This document shows positions 25,924-35,951 of a stretch of DNA of 64,000 nucleotides, piece by piece. Position numbers and translations under genes: made by a program. The notes below the pieces were generated by a model that made no database searches, was not told where the DNA came from, and worked only from the letters and a program-made list of their open reading frames with translations. The stretch comes from Vibrio sp. ES.051 (lineage in GTDB: Bacteria; Pseudomonadota; Gammaproteobacteria; Enterobacterales; Vibrionaceae). Each line of letters starts with the position of its first letter. Positions within the stretch are counted from its first letter, which is position 1. The stretch is from contig NZ_PDJL01000003.1 in NCBI RefSeq assembly GCF_002563795.1, positions 868,001-932,000 on the forward strand, read 5' to 3'.

Positions 25924-27132
25924 TTAAAAGCTATACCGAACATTGGCAAACACCAAGATTGCCGGCGTTTCACCAAACAAGCTGTTACTACCACCGTTAA
26001 AGCTTTGAGCTACCGTTAACAGCTGCCAGTTATTAGCAAGCGAATAATTACTGGATAACCCCGCAAAGTAAGATCCATCATCGTAATAGCTTGTTGATAG
26101 TGTGATGCGGTTAAGCGCGGTTAAATCGAAACTGACATCGGCATACACAGTATGCTCGGTAAAGCTCAACGTTTTTGCAGTAAGGGGTAAGCTCAGATAA
26201 GAAAGTGCATTGTTTGCTTGCTGGGGCTCCGAAATAAACAACCAAGCACCTCTTGTCATCCAACTGCGTGCGCCACCAAAGCTATAATCGAGCTCTAAGC
26301 TGGCGACGGTGGCTTGCTTAGTTGGTTGACCTTGATATAACGCCTCAATAGGATCAAACCAGCTCAGCTCACCACGAAAGCCCGCTTGATAGACATCTGT
26401 GGCGAATCCAACGCCCAGCACATAATCTTGCCGAGCGCGCCCCGCAATGACTTGATAGTCCCAACCAGAGGTATTAGCGAAATAACGCAGCGCCACAGTG
26501 TTTTGTCGATCTCGCTTTGAGGGAGAGAAGGTCAAATCTAACCCCTCGGCGAATCCAAGCTTTTTGCTGAGCATTACCGCGTCTGTGCCCGCTCGCTCTT
26601 CATAGTCAAAATCATAAATAGAGTAGGCGTTGTAAATGTCGTTAGGATTCCAAATCGTATTCATCGACCAATTAATCCGAAACCGTCCTAGCTTTACACT
26701 TCTATCTTGGTTACCCCAAGAAACATACAATCTATCTAATTGAGAGTTCAGGATTACATTACCCTCTCGCCAATTTTTACTTAGGTCAAAATACCCATTA
26801 TCCAGCGCCACCAAATCAGCGTATCGTGGGATGTTAAGCGCGTCGCCCCATAATGCTCTGTTTCTCATGCCGAGGTTGATACGCCAATCTGGCGAAAAAC
26901 GATATTCAACATTAATACGATTGTGGACTAAGTGATCAAGTGTATTCACCTGCTCTTCCGGAAGACTGTACGTGGCCATATACTTCACATACCCATCGAT
27001 ATCCCAAGCCCTTTTAGGCTCTAACCCAGGAACGTTAGCACGAGATTGAAAACTCCATGCGGCAAGAGATAACGCTGACATAAACAGCCAAAGCTTAAAT
27101 GACGTGACGATGCTCTCTCCCCTACCACGCAT
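25924..27132 (-). CDS. outer-membrane beta-barrel protein of a LolA/FtsX transport operon
   Basis: A 402-residue exported protein. The start at 27132 overlaps the ATPase gene end by 11 bp and gives a signal peptide (about 1-31: basic n-region, FKLWLFMSALSLAAW core, SRA cleavage). The mature part has alternating-hydrophobic strands, many aromatic girdle residues, and a terminal Phe (ANVRYSF) typical of BAM substrates. Landmarks are KLGRFRINWSMNTIWNPNDI and DYEERAGTDAV. I do not recognise a named family. As the last gene of the operon it is the natural outer-membrane partner of the transporter. Confidence 0.75.
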   Translation of the reverse strand: MRGRGESIVTSFKLWLFMSALSLAAWSFQSRANVPGLEPKRAWDIDGYVKYMATYSLPEEQVNTLDHLVHNRINVEYRFSPDWRINLGMRNRALWGDALNIPRYADLVALDNGYFDLSKNWREGNVILNSQLDRLYVSWGNQDRSVKLGRFRINWSMNTIWNPNDIYNAYSIYDFDYEERAGTDAVMLSKKLGFAEGLDLTFSPSKRDRQNTVALRYFANTSGWDYQVIAGRARQDYVLGVGFATDVYQAGFRGELSWFDPIEALYQGQPTKQATVASLELDYSFGGARSWMTRGAWLFISEPQQANNALSYLSLPLTAKTLSFTEHTVYADVSFDLTALNRITLSTSYYDDGSYFAGLSSNYSLANNWQLLTVAQSFNGGSNSLFGETPAILVFANVRYSF

Positions 27133-27838
27133 GGCTCTTCTCTGCTCTGTTATCGATATTGGTAAAATCTCTGGCAAGGCGCCCGTCTTCAAACACAATG
27201 ATCCGATGTGCACGCTTTATCACTCTGGGATCATGAGTAGAGAAGATAAATGTCGTGCCCTCCTGCTCACTGAGTTGCTCCATGATATCGAGAAGCTCTG
27301 CGGTGCTTTTAGCATCTAAGTTTGCCGTTGGCTCATCCGCCATCACAAAACGAGGTTTGGGAGCCAGCGCTCTCGCGACCGCTACTCGTTGTTGTTGACC
27401 ACCTGACATTTTACTTGGACGTTTATGCATCTGCGCCGATAACCCAACCTGTTGCAGTAAAGCGGTAGCTCGTTCACGACACTCTCTTTCCGTTTTACCT
27501 TGTAACTGCATTACAAATTCGACATTTTCGATCGCGGTCAGTACTGGTAGCAGACTGTAATCTTGAAAGATAAAGCCGATATTATCTCGCCGATAAGCTA
27601 TCAACTCCTTTTCCGACATACTTGAAATTAAACAACCATCGATTTCAACTCGACCTGATGTTGGTGCATCAATACCACCCAGCATGTTTAACAGCGTCGT
27701 TTTTCCTGACCCAGATGGCCCCATAATTGCCACAAACTCGCCTTGTTTGATCTCCAAGTCTACGTTTTGAACCGCGTGCACTGGGAAGTCACTGTTTGGG
27801 TTATAAGTCTTGGTTAAGCGCTCCAATTTGATCGTCAT
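27122..27838 (-). CDS. ABC transporter ATPase, LolD/MacB type
   Basis: A 238-residue ATPase that would drive the two FtsX-type permeases. The Walker A motif is GPSGSGKTT (about 40-48), the signature is MSGGQQQR (about 143-150), Walker B is FVMADEPTANLD (about 164-175), and the switch His is in STHDP. The overall type is the LolD/MacB/FtsE group that works mechanically on periplasmic substrates. Its ATG overlaps the permease stop by one base and its own end overlaps the barrel gene. Confidence 0.93.
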   Translation of the reverse strand: MTIKLERLTKTYNPNSDFPVHAVQNVDLEIKQGEFVAIMGPSGSGKTTLLNMLGGIDAPTSGRVEIDGCLISSMSEKELIAYRRDNIGFIFQDYSLLPVLTAIENVEFVMQLQGKTERECRERATALLQQVGLSAQMHKRPSKMSGGQQQRVAVARALAPKPRFVMADEPTANLDAKSTAELLDIMEQLSEQEGTTFIFSTHDPRVIKRAHRIIVFEDGRLARDFTNIDNRAEKSHAW

Positions 27839-29073
27839 TACGTTTTCTCCGCCATGGCATCCACCGGTCGGTGCTTTAGAATTTGTCTTGCTGGGTACAA
27901 CGCTGCGAATAAGCTTGCAACAAAAATGGCCACAATAATCATTTGATACTCATAAAACGAAACCCTCGGATAAAGTAATGTATCAACGCCATACGCTCCC
28001 AAGCCATCCGCTAATCCACTAAGCGATAAACCAGTTATACTCAATATTTTCAACATGGCGGCGCTTCCTACCAGCCCCAACGTACAGCCACTCAAACCAA
28101 GAAACAGAGTCTCTAAAATAATTAGTATGCGGATTTTGTGCTGCTGCATCCCAACGGCCATTAACACACCAAACTCTCTGGTTCTTTCAAATACCGACAT
28201 CAACATAATATTGATAATCCCCAGCGTCATGGCCAACACAAAGACAACGAGCATGACTTGATTGGAGATATCCATTGAACTCATCATAGTGGCAAGTAGA
28301 GGCTGTATTTCTAACCATTTTCTCACCGCCAATCGTGCCTGATTATTTTCTGTCAATATTGATAACGTAAACGCTTCAGTAAGCTCTAGCACTGCGCTGT
28401 CATTGGAATCCAATAAAATTGCAATCTCATGCGCCCCCATTAAACCCGCGACTTTTTCAAGATCCATCTTGCGAACATAGACATTGCCATCATCAAAGGT
28501 CGTGGATGGCGTTTTGAAGACACCTCGAATACGGAAAGCCGCACCCGCGACATCACCATTGATATCAGATAACGTCAGAATGACTTTCGAACCAACGCGT
28601 AGTTTCAATCGGTTTGCGGTTTTTTGGGAAACAAGAATGGGATTTTTACCCTCTTTATCCAACCATTGCCCTACTACAATATGGTCTTTCAGTGGCGTGA
28701 TTTTTTGTTCTTGCTCAATACTGATACCGTTGATCCGGATCCCCCGCGTACTACGAGCAGAAGCAATCATCCCCTCGACAAGAAAACGTGCCGACACCGC
28801 TTTTACACCTTGCTGAGCAGTCAAAGCCGCTACTATGGCTTGATACCCAGTTATCGTATCGTTGAGATCAGGGTTGATAAGATAGGATTTCTGATGAATT
28901 TGTAAGTGGCTGGTTTGCCAAGCAATGGCATTTTTGGTCATGCTGTCTACCAAACCGTTCATAAAACCAATCATGGCAACAACTCCCATTAAGCCAAATA
29001 CCATTGCGCCTAACATGATGGATGTCCTGAGTTTATTTCGCCACAGATTACGCCAAGCCAATTTAATCAACAT
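27838..29073 (-). CDS. FtsX/LolC-type ABC permease (second of two)
   Basis: A 411-residue membrane protein with the MacB/FtsX topology: one N-terminal helix (about 16-40), a large periplasmic domain (about 45-270), and three C-terminal helices (about 275-400). The N-terminal MLIKLAWRNLWRNKLRT closely repeats the start of the neighbouring permease, so the pair arose by duplication. LolC/LolE-type permeases extract lipoproteins from the inner membrane and hand them to LolA. It overlaps the first permease by 11 bp and the ATPase by one base. Confidence 0.9.
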   Translation of the reverse strand: MLIKLAWRNLWRNKLRTSIMLGAMVFGLMGVVAMIGFMNGLVDSMTKNAIAWQTSHLQIHQKSYLINPDLNDTITGYQAIVAALTAQQGVKAVSARFLVEGMIASARSTRGIRINGISIEQEQKITPLKDHIVVGQWLDKEGKNPILVSQKTANRLKLRVGSKVILTLSDINGDVAGAAFRIRGVFKTPSTTFDDGNVYVRKMDLEKVAGLMGAHEIAILLDSNDSAVLELTEAFTLSILTENNQARLAVRKWLEIQPLLATMMSSMDISNQVMLVVFVLAMTLGIINIMLMSVFERTREFGVLMAVGMQQHKIRILIILETLFLGLSGCTLGLVGSAAMLKILSITGLSLSGLADGLGAYGVDTLLYPRVSFYEYQMIIVAIFVASLFAALYPARQILKHRPVDAMAEKT

Positions 29074-30292
29074 GTGCGCCCCCTTTCAGCCCACTTGCAA
29101 TAGGCAAACGAAGAAGGCGAACCACTGGATATACAAGGCACAACGACAAAATAATCAGCACGACTATAATTTGATCTATCAACAGATACGGCTCAACTGA
29201 AACAGGGACGACCGGCTCAAAACCACTCTCCAACATCACCTGAGCAGCTTCTCCAGTAATCTCAATAGGGTTGAAGTAGAAATACGCAAGCACTGGCGCA
29301 CTGATCAAGACACCAAGTATCAGGCCAATCACAGATATAAACAGCGACTCAATCGTTACCAACCCTATCAATTTACTGCGCAACATCCCGGTGGCGAGCA
29401 TCACGGCAAATTCCCGCTGCCGCTCCAGTGTTGTCATCACAATCGTTGCAAACAAGCCAAACCCGACAATACCGTACAAGATATAGATTAAAAAAATTCC
29501 ACCGGCCTTATCTAAGGCGATTTGTTGTGAAAGCTCTGGCGACAACTCTTGCCAACTCTTGACCGCGACATCACTGCTATATTCGCGCTTCAACTCTTCG
29601 ACAACCTCAGGTAATTCACGCAAACTGCGAGAATGAAGCACCCAAGCAGTGACTTGCTTCTCAAGAGAATAAAGAGTTTGTGCCGAATCGAGAGGCATGT
29701 AGACGAGTTGAGAATCTAACTGTTGCAACGGAAAGTGCAGAATACCTGAAATCTGGTACAGTCCGGCGGCCGTTTGACCACGATAACCAGAACCATACAA
29801 CACCAGTTCATCGCCAACCTTCAAATGAAGATAGTTTGCCAGCCCCTCACCAACAAGCACTGAATTTTGCCCTGATGAAATAAACTGCCCTTGCACAATT
29901 TTGTCGCTGATACTGGAATAATCATCCTCAGCTGCAGGCTCAACCCCTAAAACCATAACGCCTTTAGAGCGCTCATCCTTGGCAGCAAGTGCAAAGGACT
30001 CAATTCGTGGCAGTACAAGGTTAATGTTCGGATTTTGTATTGCGGCTGAAATAAATGTTTTCGTGTACGGCAAGACATCATCAATGCTCGAAGAATCACT
30101 AAATTCTGGATGTTGCAACTGGATCAACCCAGTGTAGAACTTCGCGGCATTTTTAATATTTGAGGAGTAGCTTCCTTCCTGGAAAGCACGAGTAAGTAAA
30201 GAAAGAAACAGCACAAGCGCTAGCGCAGAAGCGGTAAGTAGCGTCCGCCGTTTTTGCCGCCATAAATTTCGCCATGCAAGTTTGATGAGCAT
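29063..30292 (-). CDS. FtsX/LolE-type ABC permease (first of two)
   Basis: A 409-residue partner permease with the same layout: helix at about 16-36, a periplasmic domain to about 270, then three helices to the C-terminus. It starts MLIKLAWRNLWRQKRRT, nearly identical to its partner at the N-terminus but divergent in the periplasmic domain, as in the LolC/LolE heterodimer. It lies 34 bp after the LolA-like gene. Its substrate is not known. Confidence 0.9.
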   Translation of the reverse strand: MLIKLAWRNLWRQKRRTLLTASALALVLFLSLLTRAFQEGSYSSNIKNAAKFYTGLIQLQHPEFSDSSSIDDVLPYTKTFISAAIQNPNINLVLPRIESFALAAKDERSKGVMVLGVEPAAEDDYSSISDKIVQGQFISSGQNSVLVGEGLANYLHLKVGDELVLYGSGYRGQTAAGLYQISGILHFPLQQLDSQLVYMPLDSAQTLYSLEKQVTAWVLHSRSLRELPEVVEELKREYSSDVAVKSWQELSPELSQQIALDKAGGIFLIYILYGIVGFGLFATIVMTTLERQREFAVMLATGMLRSKLIGLVTIESLFISVIGLILGVLISAPVLAYFYFNPIEITGEAAQVMLESGFEPVVPVSVEPYLLIDQIIVVLIILSLCLVYPVVRLLRLPIASGLKGGAHVD

Positions 30293-30326
30293 TCGATTCT
30301 CACCTCTTATTTAAACTGAAATAACC

Positions 30327-31073
30327 CTAATCTCGCAACGACTTCATTTGTTGCTGAGAGAAAAAGTCAGCGTCGATATCAAAGTCAAATTGCGCCTGAT
30401 GTGTGGTCAAAACCGTTTTATTACCCGGCTCATCCAGCGGCTGCATTTCCATTCGAGTCGCCACTTTTCTACCGCCCAACTCTTTAACCTCGTAAGTGGT
30501 CAAAACATTCACTAACTCGTCAAATTCATCGTAAAATTCCACTTTACGTTGCAAATAGTTCGACTGAGAGATCCACAACCTGACTTTACTCCAAACCACA
30601 GGAGCCTCAGGCTTAGCAAACGCATCAATTATCCAGACCTTATCGTTATCGAAGGTATCGCTATCAATTAGCTGATGTTGATAATCGACAACAATAGAGG
30701 ACTGATTAATCAGATCATCATTGGTAAAGTCAGAGCCCATCCACGATTGGCTGAGCATGGATGGGGCAATTTTAATCACTCGCTCGATGCTCGGCACCCA
30801 GTTCCACATTTCTCTATGACGCTTCAAAGAGGCACTGCCTTTGTCTTTTGCTGGCGCGGTAACGAGTACCAATGATAACTCCGTGCCTTTGGTCCAACTC
30901 TTCATTGTCATGGAGCGCGTCCAATCAGGACGAACAATATCCATCGTAGCTTCACTATAGCTGGAGTCTCCGCGCATCGCTTGATCAGATTTTTGCACAA
31001 TTTCGAACGCATTCTCGGCGTAAGAGAGTGAGGAACAAAGCAAACAAAGTAGAACAACTGACCTTTTATACAT
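30327..31073 (-). CDS. LolA-like periplasmic carrier (outer membrane lipoprotein-sorting family)
   Basis: A 248-residue exported protein; signal peptide 1-19 (MYKRSVVLLCLLCSSLSYA). The mature part resembles the LolA-like/'outer membrane lipoprotein-sorting' family, a half-barrel that binds acyl chains: AFEIVQKSDQAMRGDSS at the start, MWNWVPSIERVIKI, SWMGSDFTNDDL and VEFYDEF. No lipobox is visible, so it should be a soluble carrier. The ATG at 31073 has a GAGGGAAG site; the longer frame was rejected. It is the first gene of the five-gene operon. Confidence 0.85.
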   Translation of the reverse strand: MYKRSVVLLCLLCSSLSYAENAFEIVQKSDQAMRGDSSYSEATMDIVRPDWTRSMTMKSWTKGTELSLVLVTAPAKDKGSASLKRHREMWNWVPSIERVIKIAPSMLSQSWMGSDFTNDDLINQSSIVVDYQHQLIDSDTFDNDKVWIIDAFAKPEAPVVWSKVRLWISQSNYLQRKVEFYDEFDELVNVLTTYEVKELGGRKVATRMEMQPLDEPGNKTVLTTHQAQFDFDIDADFFSQQQMKSLRD

Positions 31074-31454
31074 AACTTCCCTCAGGCTCATGCCAAGAAT
31101 GATGTGAGTTAGAATGACTTGAAATTCAAATAAGTATAGCAAGAGAGAAGTTTAGAATAGCGATTAAGGACGAAAAACGTTAGGCATGCATGAGAGTAGA
31201 GTTGGTCTGCAGTTTAGGATAACTGACATACCTCGTGATTTTTCTCTGTTGATTCCCCCTTTACATGAGTGGCACCGTATACACACTTAAAAAAGTAAGT
31301 AACAAGATCAATCTAATGAAAAAGATGGGTATGGTGAGGCGGTTTTTTTTGAAGATAAAGCGGTTTTCTCCCCGAAAAACCGCCCTGAAACTTTTTAGTG
31401 TCTTTATATGAATGTGAGTAAATTCAACCAACACTCAGAAAATCAACGTTGCTA
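31074..31454. other. promoter region of the LolA/FtsX operon and 3' region of the MCP gene
   Basis: 381 bp with no gene. A long inverted repeat at 31338-31384 lies near the MCP end. The promoter of the five-gene operon should lie between about 31080 and 31330, but no convincing hexamer pair or known operator is seen. Confidence 0.4.
31338..31384 (-). terminator. inverted repeat, probable terminator of the MCP gene
   Basis: Arms GGCGGTTTTT (31338-31347) and AAAAACCGCC (31375-31384), with an internal CGGTTTT / AAAACCG pairing that can form a shorter hairpin, about 70 bp beyond the MCP stop codon. Confidence 0.45.
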
Positions 31455-33023
31455 TTACGATTGCTTATCTTCAAATCGAATCGCCAGTTGATAGAAGTCC
31501 TGTACCTGCTCTTTCAACTGGCGGCTGGTTTGCTCAACAGAGTGAGTCGCTGCTAAGTTTTGCTCCGCTGTAGAAGCAATCGAATGAATGTGCTGGTTCA
31601 CGTCACTCGATAGCGTAAGCTGATTATTCGCCGCTTCTGCAACATCGCCCATCAAACCACTCATGGTTTGCATCATCTGTTCGACTTCAGACAAACGCAG
31701 TGCACTTCGCTCTGCAACTTGAGAACATGAGTCGGTCTGCTCCTTGTTAGCTAGAATGTCTTTTTGCCAACCTGCGATCGTCGATAACATGGCAGAAATA
31801 GACGCTTGAATTTGTTCCGTCGCATTCGAGGTACGCCCAGAAAGTGCTCTTACTTCATCAGCAACAACGGCAAAACCACGTCCTTGCTCACCTGCCCGTG
31901 CAGCTTCAATTGCTGCATTAAGTGCCAATAAGTTTGTTTGTTCAGCAATCCCACCAATCTCTTCCATCAGTTGATTTACTCTTTGAGCCTGATCGCTAAG
32001 TTGATGCGTCGTTTCCGTCGCTTTTTCTGCTTGAAGGCTGAGTTGCGACAGATTGGCATGCGTTTGATCAATACTCTCTTTCGCCATTAAGCATGACTGC
32101 AAAGTGTCATCAATCAACAAATTCGCGTCATTGGTACTGGAAGAAACCGAATTTGCTGAGAGTTCTACTGCTTGAGTCGCGTCACGCACATGATGAATAT
32201 CAGTATTTTGTTGATTCAGTGCCGCCGAGACTTCTTTCGTGGTTTGATTCAATTCTTCTGCGCAATGTTGTAGCGGCAACGCAGAATCAGTCATGCGCCC
32301 TAATACGGTTCGAATTCTTGCCGACAGCATTTTGACATGAAAATCGGCAATCGAAAAAGCGGTATTCCCTGAATAGATCAAACGGCTCACACTATCATAT
32401 TGCTTTTGCAGTTTTTTAAGTTGTTGAGGTGTATCAATAAGCTCTTGGCGGAAAAGCAATGCTAGCACACCAGCAGGCAGGGCACTTGCAAGCCAAGCAA
32501 GGGGTCCTTCAACAGACAACACGTACGCAACCGCAGGTGCGGTTAATGCGCCAAGAAGAATCGCGTAACGAACTGTTTCGTTAATTTTCAGCGACCAAGT
32601 ACGACCTGATTTCTCTGCCACTTGCATGCTCTTGTACGCATTGGTTGCGATATCAACCCATTCGCGCTTAGGCTTCACACGCACAGATTGATAGCCAACG
32701 ACCTGCTTATTTTCATAAATTGGCGTTACATAGGCATCCACCCAATAATAACCACCTGACTTAGTGGCATTTTTTACTATCCCACGCCACGGTTTACCTT
32801 CTTTGAGGCGAGCCCACATATCACCAAAGGCGGCTTTAGGCATGTCGCTATGGCGAACAATGTTGTGATTCTGACCAACGAGTTCTTGGTGTGTATACTC
32901 CGCAATACGACAAAACGCGTCATTACAGTATGTGATCACACCTTTTAAGTTGGTGGTTGAAACAAGTTCTTCGGTATCTCCTACGAGAGTTTCTTGAGCT
33001 GTATGAGAAAGATTGGCAGACAT
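31455..33023 (-). CDS. Aer-like methyl-accepting chemotaxis protein with PAS domain
   Basis: A 522-residue energy/redox-type chemoreceptor. An N-terminal PAS domain (about 20-120) carries the Aer-like motif [20 protein letters not shown] and [18 protein letters not shown] short pair of membrane helices follows (about 155-200), then a long cytoplasmic helical domain with the signalling tip [20 protein letters not shown] (about 365-385). There is no periplasmic ligand domain, as in Aer. It would report on redox state or a PAS cofactor to the CheA kinase. The start is the ATG at 33023. Confidence 0.92.
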   Translation of the reverse strand: MSANLSHTAQETLVGDTEELVSTTNLKGVITYCNDAFCRIAEYTHQELVGQNHNIVRHSDMPKAAFGDMWARLKEGKPWRGIVKNATKSGGYYWVDAYVTPIYENKQVVGYQSVRVKPKREWVDIATNAYKSMQVAEKSGRTWSLKINETVRYAILLGALTAPAVAYVLSVEGPLAWLASALPAGVLALLFRQELIDTPQQLKKLQKQYDSVSRLIYSGNTAFSIADFHVKMLSARIRTVLGRMTDSALPLQHCAEELNQTTKEVSAALNQQNTDIHHVRDATQAVELSANSVSSSTNDANLLIDDTLQSCLMAKESIDQTHANLSQLSLQAEKATETTHQLSDQAQRVNQLMEEIGGIAEQTNLLALNAAIEAARAGEQGRGFAVVADEVRALSGRTSNATEQIQASISAMLSTIAGWQKDILANKEQTDSCSQVAERSALRLSEVEQMMQTMSGLMGDVAEAANNQLTLSSDVNQHIHSIASTAEQNLAATHSVEQTSRQLKEQVQDFYQLAIRFEDKQS

Positions 33024-33194
33024 AAACAAAACTTCTATATTCTTATTAATTTTGGCAAGATGTATACATTATTATCGGAGTTATTACAAAATGTTAGATA
33101 AAAAATCTTATTCAGTCGACATTTTTAAATTTGAAAACAGACAATCAGAAATGAGTAAAAGAAGTACAAAACTCATCATTATTGAGCTAATAAA

Positions 33195-33226
33195 AAAGAG
33201 CCAGAGACGTACGCCTCTGGCTCTTT
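33195..33226 (-). terminator. terminator of the DAHP synthase gene
   Basis: Perfect 12-bp stem AAAGAGCCAGAG / CTCTGGCTCTTT with an 8-nt loop; on the minus strand it ends in a T run, 22 bp after the stop codon. Confidence 0.9.
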
Positions 33227-33247
33227 AAATCTCAGCCTTCAGAAAGC

Positions 33248-34300
33248 TTATTTATGTCGGCGTGCTTTTACCGCTGCAGAAAGTTGACGTAATACCGTTT
33301 CAGTCTCTTCCCAACCGAGACAAGCATCAGTAATAGATTGACCATAAGTAGCGGCCTTGCCATCAACAAGATCTTGACGACCTTCCACAAGATGAGACTC
33401 AATCATGACACCGAAAATGGCGTCTTCCCCACCAGAGATCTGCTCAGAAACATCGTCAGACACCAACATCTGACGCTTAAATTGCTTTGAACTGTTCGCG
33501 TGGCTAAAGTCGATCATCACTTTCTTCGGTAAACCAGCTGCATCCAACTCATCTTTGATTTGAGCAACATGCGCTGCACTGTAGTTTGGTTCTGTACCAC
33601 CACGAAGGATGATATGGCAGTCAGGATTTCCCGCCGTTTCTACAATAGCAGAGTGTCCGTATTTGGTGACTGATAAAAAGTGGTGAGAAGCACTGGCAGA
33701 ACGAATCGCATCACTCGCGATCTTAATATTACCGTCGGTGCCATTTTTAAACCCAACAGGACAAGATAAACCGGAGGCTAATTCACGGTGAACCTGTGAT
33801 TCTGTGGTGCGTGCTCCAATCGCTCCCCAACTGATGAGATCCGCCACATACTGAGGCGTGATCATATCAAGGAACTCACTGGCGGTAGGCAGGCCCATGT
33901 CTGTTAAATCAAGCAGGAGCTTGCGCCCGATGCGTAGACCATCGTTGAGCTTGTAAGTATCGTCTAAATACGGATCGTTAATCAGACCTTTCCATCCAAT
34001 CGTCGTGCGTGGTTTCTCGAAATAAACTCGCATCACAACTTCTAGCTGCTCACCGAGTTCATCGCGTAATACTTTTAATTTTTGACCATACTTAACCGCC
34101 GCTTCAGGATCATGTATTGAGCAAGGACCCACAATAACAAGCAGTCGGTCATCCTTCCCTTGTAAAATGTTGTGAATAGCGTTACGGCAATCAAAAGTCG
34201 TTGAAGAAGCAGTTTCTGTCGCTGGAAACTTCTCTAAGACTGCAACGGGTGGCAATAACTCTTTTACTCTATTTATTCTTACATCATCAGTTTGAAACAT
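33248..34300 (-). CDS. aroG: 3-deoxy-7-phosphoheptulonate (DAHP) synthase, AroG type
   Basis: First enzyme of aromatic amino acid synthesis; condenses phosphoenolpyruvate with erythrose 4-phosphate, the latter made by the talB/tkt pathway. The 350 residues match class I DAHP synthases. Metal and substrate motifs are visible: LLVIVGPCSIHDPEAA (metal Cys), VMRVYFEKPRTT, GARTTESQVHRELASG, GFKNGTDG and MIDFSHANSSKQ. Overall similarity is to the phenylalanine-sensitive AroG isoenzyme, but feedback specificity cannot be decided here. It is a single gene with its own terminator. Confidence 0.93.
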   Translation of the reverse strand: MFQTDDVRINRVKELLPPVAVLEKFPATETASSTTFDCRNAIHNILQGKDDRLLVIVGPCSIHDPEAAVKYGQKLKVLRDELGEQLEVVMRVYFEKPRTTIGWKGLINDPYLDDTYKLNDGLRIGRKLLLDLTDMGLPTASEFLDMITPQYVADLISWGAIGARTTESQVHRELASGLSCPVGFKNGTDGNIKIASDAIRSASASHHFLSVTKYGHSAIVETAGNPDCHIILRGGTEPNYSAAHVAQIKDELDAAGLPKKVMIDFSHANSSKQFKRQMLVSDDVSEQISGGEDAIFGVMIESHLVEGRQDLVDGKAATYGQSITDACLGWEETETVLRQLSAAVKARRHK

Positions 34301-34767
34301 TACTTCTACTTCCTAATTGTTATTTCGGACCCAGTTTTACCGACTATACTCATACAACATTGTTCATAAAGAGACCAGCAACAAGGGATCCAGTCATTTC
34401 TTGTTTGCCGTTTCAGTAACTTATCGGCTCGACCATGGAGTTGCAATCAGTTTTTTTAAAAAAATGCAAACCAAAGCCACCCGTTAACTTACGCACACAT
34501 CGTAAAAAAAAAATTACACTCACCACTCAAAATAATCATCAACAATAATCATCAACTTTCTTATAACCTTAAAAACATTTACTACAATGTAATAAATATC
34601 AGAAGTTTGTGGGGGTGTTTAGTTAAAAAAATGTATCGAATTATCATTTTTTGTTGCTTGATGTCAAACGAAACTGATATTAAACTAGTTTCTTATAAAC
34701 GCTAGGTTGTCTCGTTTGTGGATAAAACCAAATAGAAGTTAATATGCAATCAATACAAGGAAATATT
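34301..34767. other. divergent promoter region between aroG and the OmpA porin gene
   Basis: 467 bp, very AT-rich between 34490 and 34740, with no open frame. It must carry both promoters. I looked for a TyrR box (TGTAAA-N6-TTTACA) upstream of aroG and did not find a good one. Confidence 0.4.
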
Positions 34768-35757
34768 ATGAACAAAGTAGCAATTGCAGTAGCAGCAGTG
34801 GTGGCCAGTAGTAGCGCTCTTTTGAACTCTGCTCAAGCCGAAATGTATATCGGGGGCAAAGTAGGCATGACGACACTTGACGATGCTTGTTATCTGAATA
34901 GCCCTTGTGATGATGAAGCTTTTGGTGCAGGACTGCACATCGGTTATGATTTCACCGACATCATCGGACTAGAGTACGGTGTTGATTTCTTAGGCGATTA
35001 CAAAGCTAACTTTAAGTCAGGAGCTAATACTGTTAATACAATCGACGGCAATTTAACGGCTTTAACTCTTGCACCTAAATTCAACTGGCACTTAAACGAT
35101 TCTTGGAACTTATTCGCTAAGATCGGTGGTGCTTACATGATGTCTGATAACGAAAAAGATTTCGTTCCAACTGGCTCACTAGGTGCTGAATACACTCTCG
35201 ACAGAAACTGGAGTGTTCGCGCAGAATACCAACGTTACCAAGACATGTCAGATGACGTCTGGGACGATATGGACGCAAACTTCTTTGGTGTCGGTTTTAA
35301 CTACAAGTTCGCTGCTGCACCAGTAGTTGCCGCAGTGGTTACAGAAGAAGTTATAGAGCCAGAACCAGAACCAATGATGATGAGCAAAGTACATAAAGAA
35401 GAGTACGGTACAGGTACGTTTGAATTCGATAGCGCGAAATTGACTGACGCTGTTTCCGAACGCCTAGATAACTTTGTTTCATTCCTTAATGAATACCCTC
35501 AAGCTCAAGTAGAGATCACCGGTTACACTGATAGCACTGGGCCTGCGGCTTATAACCAAAAACTGTCTGAACGTCGTGCTCAATCTGTTGCGGATTACCT
35601 AACTAATGCAGGCATTGATGCTGATCGTTTGACTGTGAAAGGGATGGGTGAAGAAAATCCTGTGGCAGACAACAGCACTCGTGAAGGTCGCGAAAAGAAC
35701 CGTCGCGTAGAGGTTGTGGTTCCTTCATTCGAATACGAAGAATTGGTTCAACCTTAA
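34768..35757 (+). CDS. OmpA-family outer-membrane porin
   Basis: A 329-residue outer-membrane protein linking membrane and cell wall. Signal peptide 1-24 (AQA cleavage), an eight-stranded OmpA-like barrel (about 25-185, MYIGGKVGMTTLDDACYL at the start), a proline/glutamate-rich linker (EPEPEPMMM, about 207-215), and a C-terminal peptidoglycan-binding OmpA domain (about 220-325) with FEFDSAKL, ITGYTDSTGPAAYNQKLSER and NRRVEV. Two cysteines in the first loop may pair. The ATG at 34768 follows AAGGAAATATT; the upstream ATG is unlikely. Confidence 0.93.
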   Translation: MNKVAIAVAAVVASSSALLNSAQAEMYIGGKVGMTTLDDACYLNSPCDDEAFGAGLHIGYDFTDIIGLEYGVDFLGDYKANFKSGANTVNTIDGNLTALTLAPKFNWHLNDSWNLFAKIGGAYMMSDNEKDFVPTGSLGAEYTLDRNWSVRAEYQRYQDMSDDVWDDMDANFFGVGFNYKFAAAPVVAAVVTEEVIEPEPEPMMMSKVHKEEYGTGTFEFDSAKLTDAVSERLDNFVSFLNEYPQAQVEITGYTDSTGPAAYNQKLSERRAQSVADYLTNAGIDADRLTVKGMGEENPVADNSTREGREKNRRVEVVVPSFEYEELVQP

Positions 35758-35789
35758 TCTTTAATGTGCTTGCGTAAATTCAATCAAAG

Positions 35790-35819
35790 TAAAGGGGTGC
35801 ATTGGTACCCCTTTGTTTT
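35790..35819 (+). terminator. rho-independent terminator after the OmpA porin gene
   Basis: Stem AAAGGGGT / ACCCCTTT with an 8-nt loop followed by GTTTTA. Confidence 0.8.
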
Positions 35820-35951
35820 AGATTTAGTATTCAAACACCACTTCGTGAATCTGTAAACTACAGAAATGGCTCTCCTAAAACTCAACGAATGAAGTGAGAA
35901 TTTACGCTCAGAGCCAACGTGACAAGTACGTTTTGATGTTCAGGTTGAGAG

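Noticed and set aside
34301..34420. Possible TyrR box upstream of aroG
   Set aside because: No sequence close to TGTAAA-N6-TTTACA was found.
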